From contig CAUYUJ010005697.1 of the NCBI GenBank assembly GCA_963575745.1, positions 1 to 59,362 of the forward strand: DNA of 59,362 nucleotides, given 5' to 3'. The notes under the pieces were generated by a model that saw nothing but the letters and a program-made list of their open reading frames with translations, was not told the origin of the DNA and ran no database searches. The DNA comes from Prorocentrum cordatum (Eukaryota > Sar > Dinophyceae > Prorocentrales > Prorocentraceae). Below, one piece after another: positions 20,601 to 31,569 of the stretch (position 1 is the first letter of the stretch; every line of letters starts with the position of its first letter). Both the position numbers and the translations under genes were made by a program.

Positions 20601-22389
20601 GATTCAGTGAAGTTTACTTGCATGGCGTTCGCCCCCCCCCCCCCCCCCCTCTTCCCCTTTCAAGCGATACTAGCGTGCAAGTGCCTTTCGACTTGCGTGA
20701 TTTCCGCGCCCCCTCCCCCACCCCCCGGGCTTGCTTCAGGCTCAGCCCCCCTCCGGGCTTGCTTCAGGCTCAGGCCACGGATCAGCTATGGACCATGGAC
20801 CAGCCGCAAAACGACCACTGGACAACCACGGGACAACCGCGGGAAAACAAATGGGGCAACCCCGCGCGCGCCCCACGGGACAACCGTCGGGACAGCCATC
20901 GAGACAGCCATCGAGACAGCCATCCGCGTCAGCATGGCGTTCTTGGACGTTTCCCCCCCCCTCCCGTCTTCTCTCTCTCTCTCCTGTCGTCCTCGTCCTC
21001 CTCCTGAGCACCCCTTCGCCGCCGGTGGTGCACGTGCCGACGGTTCGCGCGCGGGCTCGCCTGCCGCAGCCTGGTCTTCGCGTTCGTCCGAGCTTGCTTG
21101 GGGCGCTTCGTGGGCGGCGCCGTGCGCTTTGGGAGCAGCGTCCCCTGGAAAGCACACCCCGTCGCCATGGTGGACTGCACCTCTGACTGGACCCCGTAAC
21201 CCTCCAGTCGAGTCCGGAGCTGGAGGCAGGGGGGGGGGGGGCGGGCGGAGGGGAAAATGTCGGGGGTGGACAGAACCCCCAACAGTGACACGTCGATTAG
21301 TGAATTGTCCGTTTTCGGTTCTCGAGAGGGCGCCGTGGCCGTTATTTTCCAGGTTTGCGCCCGCCAGGTTTGGGCCTCAGGTCGTTTTCACTAAACCACG
21401 TTTTACTAAAGGGGGGTCTGTCCATCCCCGAAGATGGGAGATCGTAGCGTAGGATGAGAGGGGCGGGGGAGGATGTGGATTCGAGGGGTGCACGGGGAAG
21501 GAGGCTTCAGGACGAGAGCTGCGAAGGCAGGCTGCGAGACGCTTGCGGCAGTCGCGGCATCTGGTATGGCAAGCTCGATGCAGTCGGCTAGCACATTGGG
21601 TGGCATAAGTTGCAGCGACGGGTATGCACACCAGATCTGTCGAGGAGATAGATGGTCGGGGAAACGATTTGCTAGACGGAGGCGGTGACGATCATGCTGG
21701 TTGTGAGAAGGGGATGGTCACGGTGTCAAGGACTCTGCTCAGCATGGGTGTGAGGGCGAGGATGATAAGGAGGACAGTGATGGATGATTCTGCATGATGG
21801 CGATGATGCTTCCAGAACGGTGGTGGTGCTGAATGTGATGACGGTGACGGTACTTTTTGAGTTGGCCAGTGGTGATGTAGGGAGCCGGCGGATGGAGCAG
21901 GGGAGGGCGTCCTGCAGTTCGTTGCCTACCGGCCCAGCGACTTTCAGGAGTATGACGACATTGTGCGCGTTCCCGAGGTTAAGAAGGACTCGACGTCTGT
22001 CAGCCAGGAGTGCACTTTTCTCACCACCCACCAAACCACACCAACCCAACCCGAAGGCCTCAATTTGCCCTCCATTTCCAGCGGGGGTGGGTCGGGGAAC
22101 ATTGAAAAAACACATGGAACCCGTACCCCCCCCCAACCCGAAATGCGGGTCACATTCGGGTATTCGGGTTTGGGTCGGGGTGGTCTGGTAGGTGGTCATT
22201 TCTGTGGACTTTCATGGCTCGGCGGTGCTGCATTCTGCATGAGGCTTGACAGCCGTGGATCTTCGCGTGCCCTCACCAGCCCATGCAGAGACAATGTCCA
22301 GGCGAGCTGTTAGGAGGAGGGGCTTCGATAAATTTTGCAGTGAAGCAGCGGCCAACTGTTTTGAAGAGATCAAGTTGAATAAAGTTGGA
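20601..22389. other. Gene-poor stretch with small repeats
   Basis: Contains a C-run (20629-20650), a 23-base tandem pair with GGGCTTGCTTCAGGCTCAG (20727-20774), AGACAGCCATCG repeats (20890-20925), a G-run (21229-21241), and Asn/Pro-type low complexity at 22020-22190. The 392-codon ORF across 20274-21452 changes composition several times and crosses the C-run, so it is not called. Confidence 0.5.
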
Positions 22390-22760
22390 GATCTCTTTGA
22401 GCCTCTTGGAGACCTGCATCCATCTTGGAGCTCTCTTGGGGTCCTTTGGGAGCCTTTGCGGCGCTCTTGGGTCATCGACTCGATCAGGTAAGGGGGGGTT
22501 CTTACTTACATGTTCCCTGTTGGAGGGAGACACATCTCCCCTGGAACCCTCTTGGGGGGCTCTTGGGAACTCTTGGGTCCGTCTTGGAGCCCTGGTGGCC
22601 CCCTTGGGGCTCTCTTTGGCGATCTTGGAGCCATCTTGAGGCCTCCGACCCCCGTCGCAAGCGAAGGAGCCCGAATATCAAAATCCTTTGTGCTCCTCTG
22701 GCGTCTGAAGGGTGTGGGCTTCTCGCGGGCCGTGGTGCCCATTTGAAGGCTCGGATGCCT
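22390..22760. repeat. GGCCC-type repeat tract (CTTGGGGGCC sense)
   Basis: Two blocks of TCTTGGAGCC/CTTGGGGTCC beats separated by GTAAGGGGGGGTTCTTACTT. The AAGCGAAGGAGCCCGAATATCAAA island interrupts the second block. Confidence 0.7.
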
Positions 22761-22839
22761 CCTGGAGCTGTCTTGGCTGGCTTGATTTACGGCGGGTTTA
22801 GGTTGAGTCGGTTGAGTGTTTTTGTGTTTTGATGCCGAC

Positions 22840-22997
22840 GACGATTGTAATGATGGTGGTTATCAAATCGTAGTGCTGATGGTGGTGGCGATGGTGATGG
22901 TGATGATGGTGGTGCTCATCACATCCAGAATCACCATCATCACCATCGCCTTCATCACCATCACAACCGCCCTCACCATACCATCATCACCATCCCC

Positions 22998-23046
<49 letters not shown>

Positions 23047-23095
23047 CCATCCATACCATCAGCATCGCCATCACCATCACCATCGTCACCATTGT
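22840..23095. repeat. CAT/ATG trinucleotide microsatellite
   Basis: ATGGTGGTG runs (22850-22915) switch to CATCATCACC runs (22920-23092), so the sequence is roughly palindromic about 22917. Confidence 0.85.
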
Positions 23096-24247
23096 GGTCC
23101 GTAGGACTTGGCTCAAGGTAGTGTCGTCGTCCGCTCCTGCGGTTTCCCCGGGCCCTCCTTCGGTTTCCCCGAGCCCTGCGGCCTCCCCGAGCCCTGCGGC
23201 CTCGTCCTCTCCTTTGGTTTCCCCGAGCCCTGCTTCTTCGAGAGCGCCCTCGGCGGCTTCTTCGACAGCGGCCGCGGCGGTTTCTTCGAGAGCGGCATCC
23301 TCGAGCCGTGCGGCCTCGTCGAGAGCGGCCCCGTCGAGCCGCGCGGCCTCGGCGGCCTCGTCGAGGGCAGCTTCGCCAAGCCGTGGCAGCTGCAACAGCT
23401 CGGACGCCGATGATGACGTAGGGTCCGACGCCGACGGCGCCGACGGAGTTGCCGACGCAGCGGGCTCCGAAGGGGACAGCGGCTCCAACAGCGGCTCCAA
23501 CAGCGGCTCCGAAGAGGACAGCGGCTCCAGCAGCGAGGCAACCGCGGCTGCAAGAGCGAAGGCGAAGGCCGCCCCGAGCAAAGTAGTCGAGAAGTTCCCG
23601 CCTTCGTTGCCCATGACCCTGGAGGAGCACGTCGCCAGCCACGACTACCCAAAGCACGTCTCCACCTGCGGCGCTTGCAAATTTTGGGAGAACAAGGAGA
23701 AGTGGAGCGCCTCGATGTCTGCGACGAATCCAGCAACACTGAAGAGTGAAGCTTGGATAGGCTGCGTAGGTGGTAGATTTGCAGTCTGCGTCTCTGCTCG
23801 GCGTTCAAGGGCGCTCGCTGCTATTCCACCATAGGCCAGGGATCCGCGAGTTTCCAACGCAAGGGAAACCTCGTGCGCCATGCGCAGTGCGAGGAGCACC
23901 AGGCAGCAAAAGCGGCGTGGAAAGAGCGGGTTCGAGCGGAAGGTGCGCGCCAGGGTCTCGCCGTGTCTGTGTTCCCCACAGCGGCTGCATCAGCTGCAGC
24001 AGCTGCAACAGCCGTGGCGCCTGCGCCCGCCGTCGTCCGCACCGCCGACCAGCGCCCTGTTTGCCGCGCAGTGGTCGCCACCCGTGCAATGTTGGAGACG
24101 CCCAGTTCCTTCAGTGGTTTCGACGCGTGGCGGGATGCGTTCGTTGGGGGCGACCGCCAAGTTTTGGAGTCTAGTCGGCAGCGCCGAAGGCCGGTGACCA
24201 CCATGGCTCAGCACGAGAAGATCATCGCGCAGAGGATCCTCAAACAT
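23094..24247 (+). CDS. Zinc-finger protein remnant, two frames (possible transposase-derived family)
   Basis: The first frame (23094-23766, no ATG) encodes a long Ser/Ala/Pro and acidic tail, then LPMTLEEHVASHDYPKHV, CGACKFWENKEKW and SEAWIGC. Coding character continues from about 23787 in a frame shifted by +2: CSLRLCSAFKGARCYSTIGQ, GNLVRHAQCEEHQAAKAAW. This gives CxxC-type cysteines and H-x5-H spacing. A helical stretch follows (SFSGFDAWRDAF, RRRPVTTMAQHEKII, AQRILKH). Zinc coordination is inferred. The same order, CxxC then LxxHxxxxxHxxA then a helical block, occurs at 31.2 kb and in part at 40.6 kb. Either a short intron or a frameshift joins the frames; no splice pair with the right length was found. 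A GT after ILKH (24248) would place the 77-bp array in the next intron. Confidence 0.5.
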
Positions 24248-24329
24248 GTTTTTTCCCAACCATCCTGTGGTGTTGGGTCCTCGTTTTGAAGAGACGGTGC
24301 CCCGCGTTCCCCTCCTTCCTCTCCTCCTC

Positions 24330-25700
24330 CCTCCTCCCTGGGGTGTTCGCATGCGGTTCCCCCACCCAGGGCAGCGCTTCGTAGCCCCATAGGGAGCTCC
24401 ACCGAAGGCCCCAGTGGGGGTGTTCGCATGCGGTTCCCCCACCCAGGGCAGCGTTTCGTAGCCCCATAGGGAGCTCCACCGAAGGCCCCAGTGGGGGTGT
24501 TCGCATGCGGTTCCCCCACCCAGGGCAGCGTTTCGTGGCCCCATAGGGAGCTCCACCGAAGGCCCCAGTGGGGGTGTTCGCATGCGGTTCCCCCACCCAG
24601 GGCAGCGTTTCGTAGCCCCATAGGGAGCTCCACCGAAGGCCCCAGTGGGGGTGTTCGCATGCGGTTCCCCCACCCAGGGCAGCGTTTCGTGGCCCCATAG
24701 GGAGCTCCACCGAAGGCCCCAGTGGGGGTGTTCGCATGCGGTTCCCCCACCCAGGGCAGCGTTCCGTAGCCCCATAGGGATCTCCACCGAAGGCCCCAGT
24801 GGGGGTGTTCGCATGCGGTTCCCCCACCCAGGGCAGCGTTTCGTGGCCCCATAGGGAGCTCCACCGAAGGCCCCAGTGGGGGTGTTCGCAGGCGGTTCCC
24901 CCACCCAGGGCAGCGTTTCGTGGCCCCATAGGGAGCTCCACCGAAGGCCCCAGTGGGGGTGTTCGCATGCGGTTCCCCCACCCAGGGCAGCGCTTCGTAG
25001 CCCCATAGGGAGCTCCACCGAAGGCCCCAGCGGGGGTGTTCGCATGCGGTTCCCCCACCCAGGGCAGCGTTTCGTGGCCCCATAGGGAGCTCCACCGAAG
25101 GCCCCAGTGGGGGTGTTCGCATGCGGTTTCCCCACCCAGGGCAGCGTTTCGTAGCCCCATAGGGAGCTCCACCGAAGGCCCCAGTGGGGGCGTTCGCATG
25201 CGGTTCCCCCACCCAGGGCAGCGTTTCGTGGCCCCATAGGGAGCTCCACCGAAGGCCCCAGTGGGGGTGTTCGCATGCGGTTCCCCCCGCCCAGGGCAGC
25301 GTTTCGTAGCCCCATAGGGAGCTCCACCGAAGGCCCCAGTGGGGGTGTTCGCATGCGGTTCCCCCACCCAGGGCAGCGTTTCGTGGCTCCATAGGGAGCT
25401 CCACCGAAGGCCCCAGTGGGGGTGTTCGCATGCCTGGTTTTTCCCCACCCAGGGCGAGCTTCGTGTGCCCATAGGAAGCTCCACCGAATGCCCGTGGCTG
25501 CGCTCGCATGCGGTTCCCCCACCCAGGGCAGCGTTTCGTGGCCCCATAGGGAGCTCCACCGGAGGCCCCAGTGGCTGCTCTCGCATGCGGTTCCCCCACC
25601 CAGGGCAGCGCTTCGTGGCCCCATGGGGAGCTCCACCGAAAGCCCCCGTGGCGTTGTTCGCATGCGCCTCCCCCACCCAGGGCAGCGCTTCGTGGCACCA
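24330..25700. repeat. 77-bp minisatellite, ~17 copies
   Basis: Unit: GTGGGGGTGTTCGCATGCGG, TTCCCCCACCCAGGGCAGCG, TTTCGTGGCCCCATAGGGAG, CTCCACCGAAGGCCCCA. Units are nearly identical from 24345 to 25400 and diverge towards 25700. GCATGC and GAGCTC sites recur once per unit. All three minus-strand frames stay open for over 1.5 kb, yielding the same rotating 77-residue peptide. Plus-strand frames close about every 69 codons. Confidence 0.95.
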
Positions 25701-25784
25701 CTTGCCAGTTTTCTGCACATGCGGACATGCGCAGATCCTGCGCCCCACTGGCTGGCGCGCCGACGCCAGCGTGGGCTGCGTGTG

Positions 25785-25930
25785 TACGTATATATATATA
25801 CACATATATATACACTTACATATGCATAAACATTTAAATATGCATATACATTTGTATATATATATATATATATATGTATATATGCATATGTATATGTATA
25901 CATATACATATGCATATACATATATGGATT
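25785..25930. repeat. TA / TATACA microsatellite
   Basis: Runs of TATATATA and CATATACATATG, strongly AT-rich against the GC-rich surroundings. Confidence 0.9.
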
Positions 25931-26876
25931 ATCTGATCGTCGACGCACGAGTGAGAGCGCCAATAGGGCTTTCTTGTGCGAGCCTCTTGCGATCAGAAAA
26001 TGATGTGTTGCACTGAGTGCTCTGCATTGCGGTTTTGATTGCAAGTCGTGGTCTGTCCCCTTGGCACGTCCCGTGGTGCGCCCCCGCGGCGCGTCCCCAA
26101 CTTATGCACTTTTCACCTCTCAGACTTTTCCATTCAGGTGATACAGGGTTAGGTGTTAAACGCGTATAAGCAAGTTAGCATGGTAAGTATTTATAAGAAT
26201 AGAGTGCTCAGTTAGGTCGAAAGTTAAGTCAACGTTAAGTCGAAGTTGAGCGCATGCTAATAATATTAATAAGGCCGTCGGCGGAGGCCCCCTGCTGCAT
26301 CGAAATTTGCAAGTGGTCTAGCGAAATAAGAGTGGCGACGACATTCGAGCGCATTTTGCGGCGCCTTCGGCAAAGCTCTGGAGGGCGGGGAGCCAGGGCG
26401 TCAGGGGCGTGCCCAAGGCGCGGCGACGCCATCCGAGCATGCCCCATGGGCCCTCAGACAATTTCTCGCGCGCTATGCTATGTTACGTCATGGTTTGTTC
26501 CTTGGTTTGGGGGGTTACGGCGGAGGCGGGGGAGGTCCATACAATGGCCACTGCGCCAACCCGCCGGCCCCGTGGACCCCGCCGTCGAGCCGAAAGGCTG
26601 CCGTGGAGCGGCACGGCGGCGGGGCCACCCTTCCCACCCCACCGGGCCGCCACGGCCCTTTTTTTTTGGCCCTCTGGCGGTCGCGCTGGCAGTCGGGTCG
26701 CGGGCAGCGCGGGGTCAGGTCTTGTGGGGTTGCCACGGGTGCCCTCCAAGGAGGGTAGCGGTTCGGGGGAGGAGGAGGACGGAGGATATTATGTGCGTGT
26801 TTTTTTTTGGGTGCCCCCCTGTCACCGCGCGTGCACATGCGCACATGCATGTACCTATGAGTGCATATCAATATAT
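25931..26876. other. No supported gene
   Basis: Includes short AGTTAAGTC repeats (26205-26250), T-runs (26661 and 26803) and GC-rich sequence. A 236-codon plus ORF (26409) dissolves into Met repeats in the following GAT array and is not credible as a whole. Confidence 0.4.
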
Positions 26877-28260
26877 ACCTATACGACCACCCCTCGGGTG
26901 AGGAGGAGGTTCGGGGGGCAATGTCTCATGCCCCGCGGGTGCCCCGCTCGGGGGCTGGTGGCGCGCGGTGCCCCACCGGTGTCCCGCCGGTGTCCCATCG
27001 GTGCCCCGATCATGATGATGATGATGATGATGATATTGATGATGTTGACGATGATGATGATAATGATGATGATGGTGGTGATGGTGTTGGTGATGATGGT
27101 GTCCCGATGGTGGCGATGATGATGTTGACGATGATGATGATGATGGTGATGGTGGTGATGATGATGGTGACCCGATGATGATGATGATGTTGATGATGGT
27201 GATGTTGCTGGTGATGATGATGCGGGTACCCCGATGATGATGCTGATGTTGATGATCCTGGTGAGATTGATGCTGACCAGTTGATTTGAAGATGACATCT
27301 GATCATGATGATGGTGTCCCGATGGCGATGGTGATGGTGATGAGGTTGATGGTGATGCTGTTGATGATGATGGTGATGATGACGGTGTGCCGATGATGCT
27401 GATAATGATGATGACTACGATGATGGTGTCCCGATGATGATGATCTTGAAGATGACGATGATGATGAGGTGATGCTGATAATTTTGATGGTGGCCCAATA
27501 ATGGTGATGATAATGTTGATGTTGATGATGCTGATGCTGATGGTGTCCCAATGGTGTTGATGATGATGGTGATGAAGATGCTGGCTACTATGATGATGGT
27601 GTTCGGATGAAGATGATGTTGATGATGATGTTGCTAATGATGAGGATGATGATGATGGTGCCCCGGATATTCATGATGTTGAGTATGCGACGATGACGGT
27701 GATGATGTTTATGATGATGGTGGTATTCGGGTGAAGGATGGTGTCCCGATGATGGATATGTTGATGATGATAATGGTGACGGTGATGGTATCACGATGAA
27801 TATGACGATCATGGTGCTGCTGATGATGTTGATGACGATATGCTGATAATGATGATGATGTCGGTAACGCTGATGGCGAGGATGTTGATGATGATGGTGA
27901 TGACGTTGAAGGAATGTGATATCGAGTGTGATTGATATCGATGGTGAGATCGATAGTTCGACCGAATGGCAGATCGCTTGTGAGATCAATTGTGGGATCG
28001 ATTGTCATATCGATTGTGGGGTCGATAGAATGAAATAGATCGAGTGAGATCGATTGTGAGATCGATTGTCAAATGAGGTCGATCGAGCGAGACTGGTAGC
28101 GAGATCGACGATAGTGGGACTTTTGGTCTGGCCGCACCTCAATGGATGTACAGGAGACTTATTTCTCGCCCGCCAACGCCCGCGCGCACGGCGAAACCGA
28201 AACCGATTTCCCCGTAGGGGTGCTCTCCGCTCCACTTCGATCTCACCCCCTCACCTCGGA
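26877..28260 (+). mobile_element. GAT-rich composite element, copy L
   Basis: Outer left block CTATACGACCACCCCTCGGG (26880 on), inner GC block GTGGCGCGCGGTGCCCC (26958), a ~900-bp GATGATGAT array punctuated by GGTGTCCCGATG, an ATCGATTGTGAG array (27950-28110), and an outer right block with AGACTTATTTCTCGCCCGCC and ACCCCCTCACCTC (to 28260). Copy R at 47297 has the same outer blocks in the same orientation, but the whole inner part is reverse-complemented. Confidence 0.7.
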
Positions 28261-28594
28261 TGTGTGTATCCTGTTTTCCGGGGGGAACAATCGCCCGCTC
28301 GCTGGCCGGTCGCGGGCCCGCCAAGCGCCCGCCAGGCGCCCTCATTCGGCCCTCCCCCAGAAGGGCAGGAGTGGAATGAAAAAGCGCGAAGTCGCACGCT
28401 TTGCGGCTAATGGCTCCACCGACTGCCGCAGCGGCTGCGTTCGCATCCACCCAGCGAGCGCGCGTTCGTCACACGTTCCGCGGCCTATTATTGCTCCATC
28501 GAGGGCTGCGGCGGCTGGCTCTCGTCAGAAATTGGCCCCCTGTGGCCGGGGGGGGCTCTCCAAGTGGGGATGGGGAATTTGCAAAATTGCAACC
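28261..28594. other. No supported gene
   Basis: GC-rich unique sequence between two repeat elements. ORFs on both strands lack a coherent character. Confidence 0.4.
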
Positions 28595-29890
28595 GATTCG
28601 CGCAGCCCTACCAGCCCATCCAGAAAACGATGCCCAAAGTCATTGCCTCGATCAGGGAAGTGGGCAACGCGCAAAAGGAAGGGCCCCCCAGCGGAGGCCT
28701 CTCGGAGCGTTTAGGGGGCCTCCTGGCGGCCCCGGGCGCCTCTGAGAGCGTGTTGGGTGCCTCGGAGAGCTTCTTGGGGCCTTCTGGAGGTCTCTTGGGG
28801 GCCTCTTGGAGGCTTCTTGGGCGCCTGTTGGGGCCCCCATCGGCGCCTCCTGGGCGCCTCTTGGGGCTCTCTTGAAGCGCTCTCGGGGGCCTTGGGGTCG
28901 CTCTCGGGGCCATCTTGATGTCGAAGGGGGCATTCATTAGCGCTGTCCTTTTTGGCCTCCTGAGGGGTGGCCCTGATTTGCGACCCCCCCTTGTGATCGA
29001 TCTCGCCCAAGATGGCCCAAAGATTGCCCCCGAGGCTCCCAAGGGCGCCCCCAGATGGCCCAAAGAGGTGGCCAGGAAGCCCCAAGAGGCCCCCAGCACG
29101 CCCACAAAGCTCCCAATAGACCCCCAAGAGACCCCCCACGGGCGCCCGAGATGCTACAGGAAGCCCCTGCGAAAATGCCAAATCATTGATGTTGGCCTCC
29201 TTGGGGCCGCACGTTGGCCTCCTTGGGGGGAGCACTGATTAATGTGACTCCAAGGGCGCCTGGGGGGGCCCGAGATGACCTCCAATATGGTTCAAGATAT
29301 CCCAAGATGTCTTATAATGGCTCCCACGATGCTCCAAGATGCCCCAAGACCGCTCCAAGACGGCTCCGAGCTCCCCCAGGAGGTCTCGAAGAGGCCAAAG
29401 CCTCAGGAAATTCGATGTGCTTGTTTTTTGTCGCTTTTTCGCTTCCCATGGCCATCCGAGGCCTCAAGATGGTTCCAAGATGGCCCAAGCGGGCTCCAAG
29501 AGGGGCTCAAGAGAGCCCAGGGCGGCCCCAAGAGCGCCTAAGAGCGGAGACAGAGCGCCCCAAGAGGCGATTTGTCGGGCCCCCGAGGGGCAACGCTTCT
29601 TGTTTGATCGACGTCCTCCAAGATGGCCCCGAGAGCGACCCCAAGGCTCCCAAGAACGCTTCAAGAGGGCCCCAAGAGGCGCCCGGGAGGCCCCAACATG
29701 CGCCCAAGAGGCCTCCAAGATGCTCTCAAGAGACCCCCAAGAAGCCCTAAAAAACTCCCCGAGGTACCCAAGACGCTCCAATAGGCCTCCACCGGATGAC
29801 CCTTCCTCTGCGTGCTGCCCACTTCCCTGATCGAAGCAATTCCTCTGGGCATCCTGTCTGGATGGGCTGGCGGGGTTAGGCGAAGCGTCA
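28595..29890. mobile_element. 1.3-kb inverted-repeat element with GGCCC filling
   Basis: The left end (CCAGCCCATCCAGAAAACGA, then TCGATCAGGGAAGTGGGCAA, 28613-28673) is matched in reverse complement by 29800-29875 (CTTCCCTGATCGAAGC, ATCCTGTCTGGATGGGCTGG). Homology extends inwards through the CTTGGGGGCC beats. The centre holds AATCATTGATGTTGGCCTCC and GATCGATCTCGCCCAAGATG. The element looks non-autonomous. Confidence 0.6.
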
Positions 29891-30580
29891 AACAATTTCC
29901 GAATACTCAGATGTTTCAGACGACGTCGAGTATATCAGATGATCCAGGCGAGCTTACCGAAATCATCCCATCGAGCTTATCATGGCAAATTCATCGAACT
30001 TAAACCGACGACGCGGCGATCGTCGTCAGCAGCGACAGCGATAGAGGTTTTGTGGAATGGGTGCAAATCGTCGCCATGTTTATGCCCCTCTTCCTCCGAC
30101 GCATCTTCTTGGCAACCCATTCCTCGGCGTGCCGTGTTGGATCCAGTTGGGGCTGCGATCGCGTGCATTCATATATACATGCGCACATGCTATCTGCACC
30201 ATTGCGCCCATTGTACTAAGGACCTGCGAATACTTCAACCCTCGCTGAGGGGGCCCTGTCCACCTGGCGGCGAAAGCGGTAGCCGCGCCGCCCATGGTTG
30301 GTCGAGGGGCAGGCGGATTTTCCCAGGAGCGGGGTGGATCTGCAGGCAACGACGGAGGGGCACCAAGAGGCAAACGAACCCTCTCGTTTCTGGCCTTCAC
30401 TGTTTGGGGTTCTCGCGGCTTGGGCCGCGCATCCTTGCGCCCGCGACCCTTGCTTCCTTGCGTCCTTGCTTCGTGCGCTGGCGGTGGGGGGCGATAAGTA
30501 CGAGTGCGTTCAAATGTTTAGAAAATACAAGCACGTAAACTTCAGGAATGCCGCGCGGATTATCCAAGCCGGCATTGACT
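29891..30580. other. No supported gene
   Basis: Mixed-composition sequence. ORFs of 60-200 codons overlap in several frames and none has recognisable character. Confidence 0.4.
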
Positions 30581-30584
30581 CCCC

Positions 30585-30627
30585 AGCGGCGCCTTCGGCG
30601 CCGCTCTTGGCGCGCAGAACGCGCCAA
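30585..30627. other. Two adjacent perfect hairpins
   Basis: AGCGGCGCC-TTC-GGCGCCGCT (9-bp stem, 3-nt loop, 30585-30605) is followed after one base by TTGGCGCG-CAGAA-CGCGCCAA (8-bp stem, 5-nt loop, 30607-30627). GC-rich double hairpins of this form can be mobile or can stall polymerases. No T-run follows, so a terminator is unlikely. Confidence 0.8.
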
Positions 30628-30994
30628 AGAAAGGGGGATCAACGCCGATCCAGGAAATCCGCGCGGTCCTCCTGCAATTTGTGTTCATGTAATTCTTCAT
30701 CCAACAATCATAACACCCCAACGATGAATCAACAAACGCACGCTACACCCTCCGTTCCGTCGCCATTTCATGCTCAAATTGTTTCGTCTTTAATTTGCGA
30801 ATGTTGCTCCCCGCGTGGGGCGTGGGCTTAGCAACATGGATCAGACCCTCCCTTCCGAAACCATGGTTTCGCGTGTGGACTGGAAGCGTTCAGATCTGTC
30901 ATCGCCACAATCTTCTGAGAAAAAGAAGGGGCCGAAGCGTTTTCAAAGGTATACTGAGAGGATTGCAGATCGTTCCCATTTCCTTGGATGGATG

Positions 30995-31169
30995 CAGAAT
31001 ATTGCCTGTATTATCTTGCCAGCGGTGCCAGTATGCAGCATTCAAAGCAGATTGGAAAATCAGATTCCCTTGGTGCGCTGCAACAGTGGAGCGGGCATTG
31101 CCAAATTGCACCATCACCAAGGGCTCTGGGGGCACCCTGAGAAATAGGGAAAATCGGGGCCACAAGTAG
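30995..31169 (+). pseudogene. Possible upstream zinc-finger exon
   Basis: In one frame this reads CRILPVLSCQRCQYAAFKAD, WKIRFPWCAATVERALPNC, TITKGSGGTLRNRENRGHK. The CxxC followed by spaced Cys resembles the N-terminal Cys region of the 23.6-kb protein. It ends at a stop overlapping GTAGGT (31167), a donor-like site. Joining it to the next ORF at the only obvious acceptor (31251) breaks the frame. It is either decayed or spliced differently. Confidence 0.35.
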
Positions 31170-31236
31170 GTCCTTCATTTGCGCCCGATCGACACCCTCA
31201 GAAAAGGCCGTTTCATGCCCCCCCCCCCTCGCACTT

Positions 31237-31440
31237 ATGACGTCAACCCAGGTGGATCCTGATGGTGATGTCCGTTTGAAGTGCACTGTTTGCCGTGCTG
31301 CGCAGAGTTCTTGGCCGTGGGCCACCACAGGTGTTACGACAATAAACAAGTTTTCGTTGATGCAGCACCAGAAAAGCAAGGAGCATAGTGATGCATCGCA
31401 AGGACAAGGGCTAGTGAATGGCCACCGTGTGCCTGCTTCC
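31237..31440 (+). CDS. C2H2-like zinc-finger exon
   Basis: The ORF from ATG 31237 has an acceptor-like ACCCAG at 31246-31251, so the exon proper probably starts at 31252. It reads VDPDGDVRLKCTVCRAAQSS, then a ~20-residue spacer, KFSLMQHQKSKEHSDAS. The Cys pair and H-x5-H are spaced as in BED/TTF-type zinc fingers of transposase-derived proteins. After ~31440 the frame continues through CTC microsatellite (poly-Leu) and repeat DNA to 31731; that part is not protein-like. Nuclear DNA-binding is inferred only from the finger. A decayed copy of this exon precedes the matching repeat block at 52605. Confidence 0.5.
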
Positions 31441-31569
31441 GAGGACAGCCTTTTCCTCCTCCTTCTTCTCCTCCTCCTCCTTCTCCCTCTCCCCCTCCTC
31501 TTCCTTCTCCCCCTCCTCTTCCGCCTCATTTTCGTCCTCTTTCGCGTTTCTTTCTGGCTCTTCGTCATC

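Noticed and set aside
20274-21452. 392-codon plus ORF
   Set aside because: Crosses GGCCC repeats, C-runs and unrelated sequence with abrupt composition changes; no motif and no acceptor.
22863-23657. 264-codon minus ORF
   Set aside because: Antisense of the Ser/Ala-rich zinc-finger ORF plus the CAT microsatellite.
25785-25930. Possible promoter or replication origin in the TA-rich island
   Set aside because: Dinoflagellate promoters are poorly defined, and this is a simple microsatellite without supporting context.
23990-26044. 684-codon minus-strand ORF, longest in the window
   Set aside because: It is the 77-bp array read in a stop-free strand; the other two minus frames are equally open, and no start or unique domain is present.
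30815-31147. 110-codon ORF MGRGLSNMDQTLPSETMVSR...
   Set aside because: The N-terminal part is plausible, but the frame overlaps the more protein-like CxxC frame and ends in low-information sequence; evidence insufficient.
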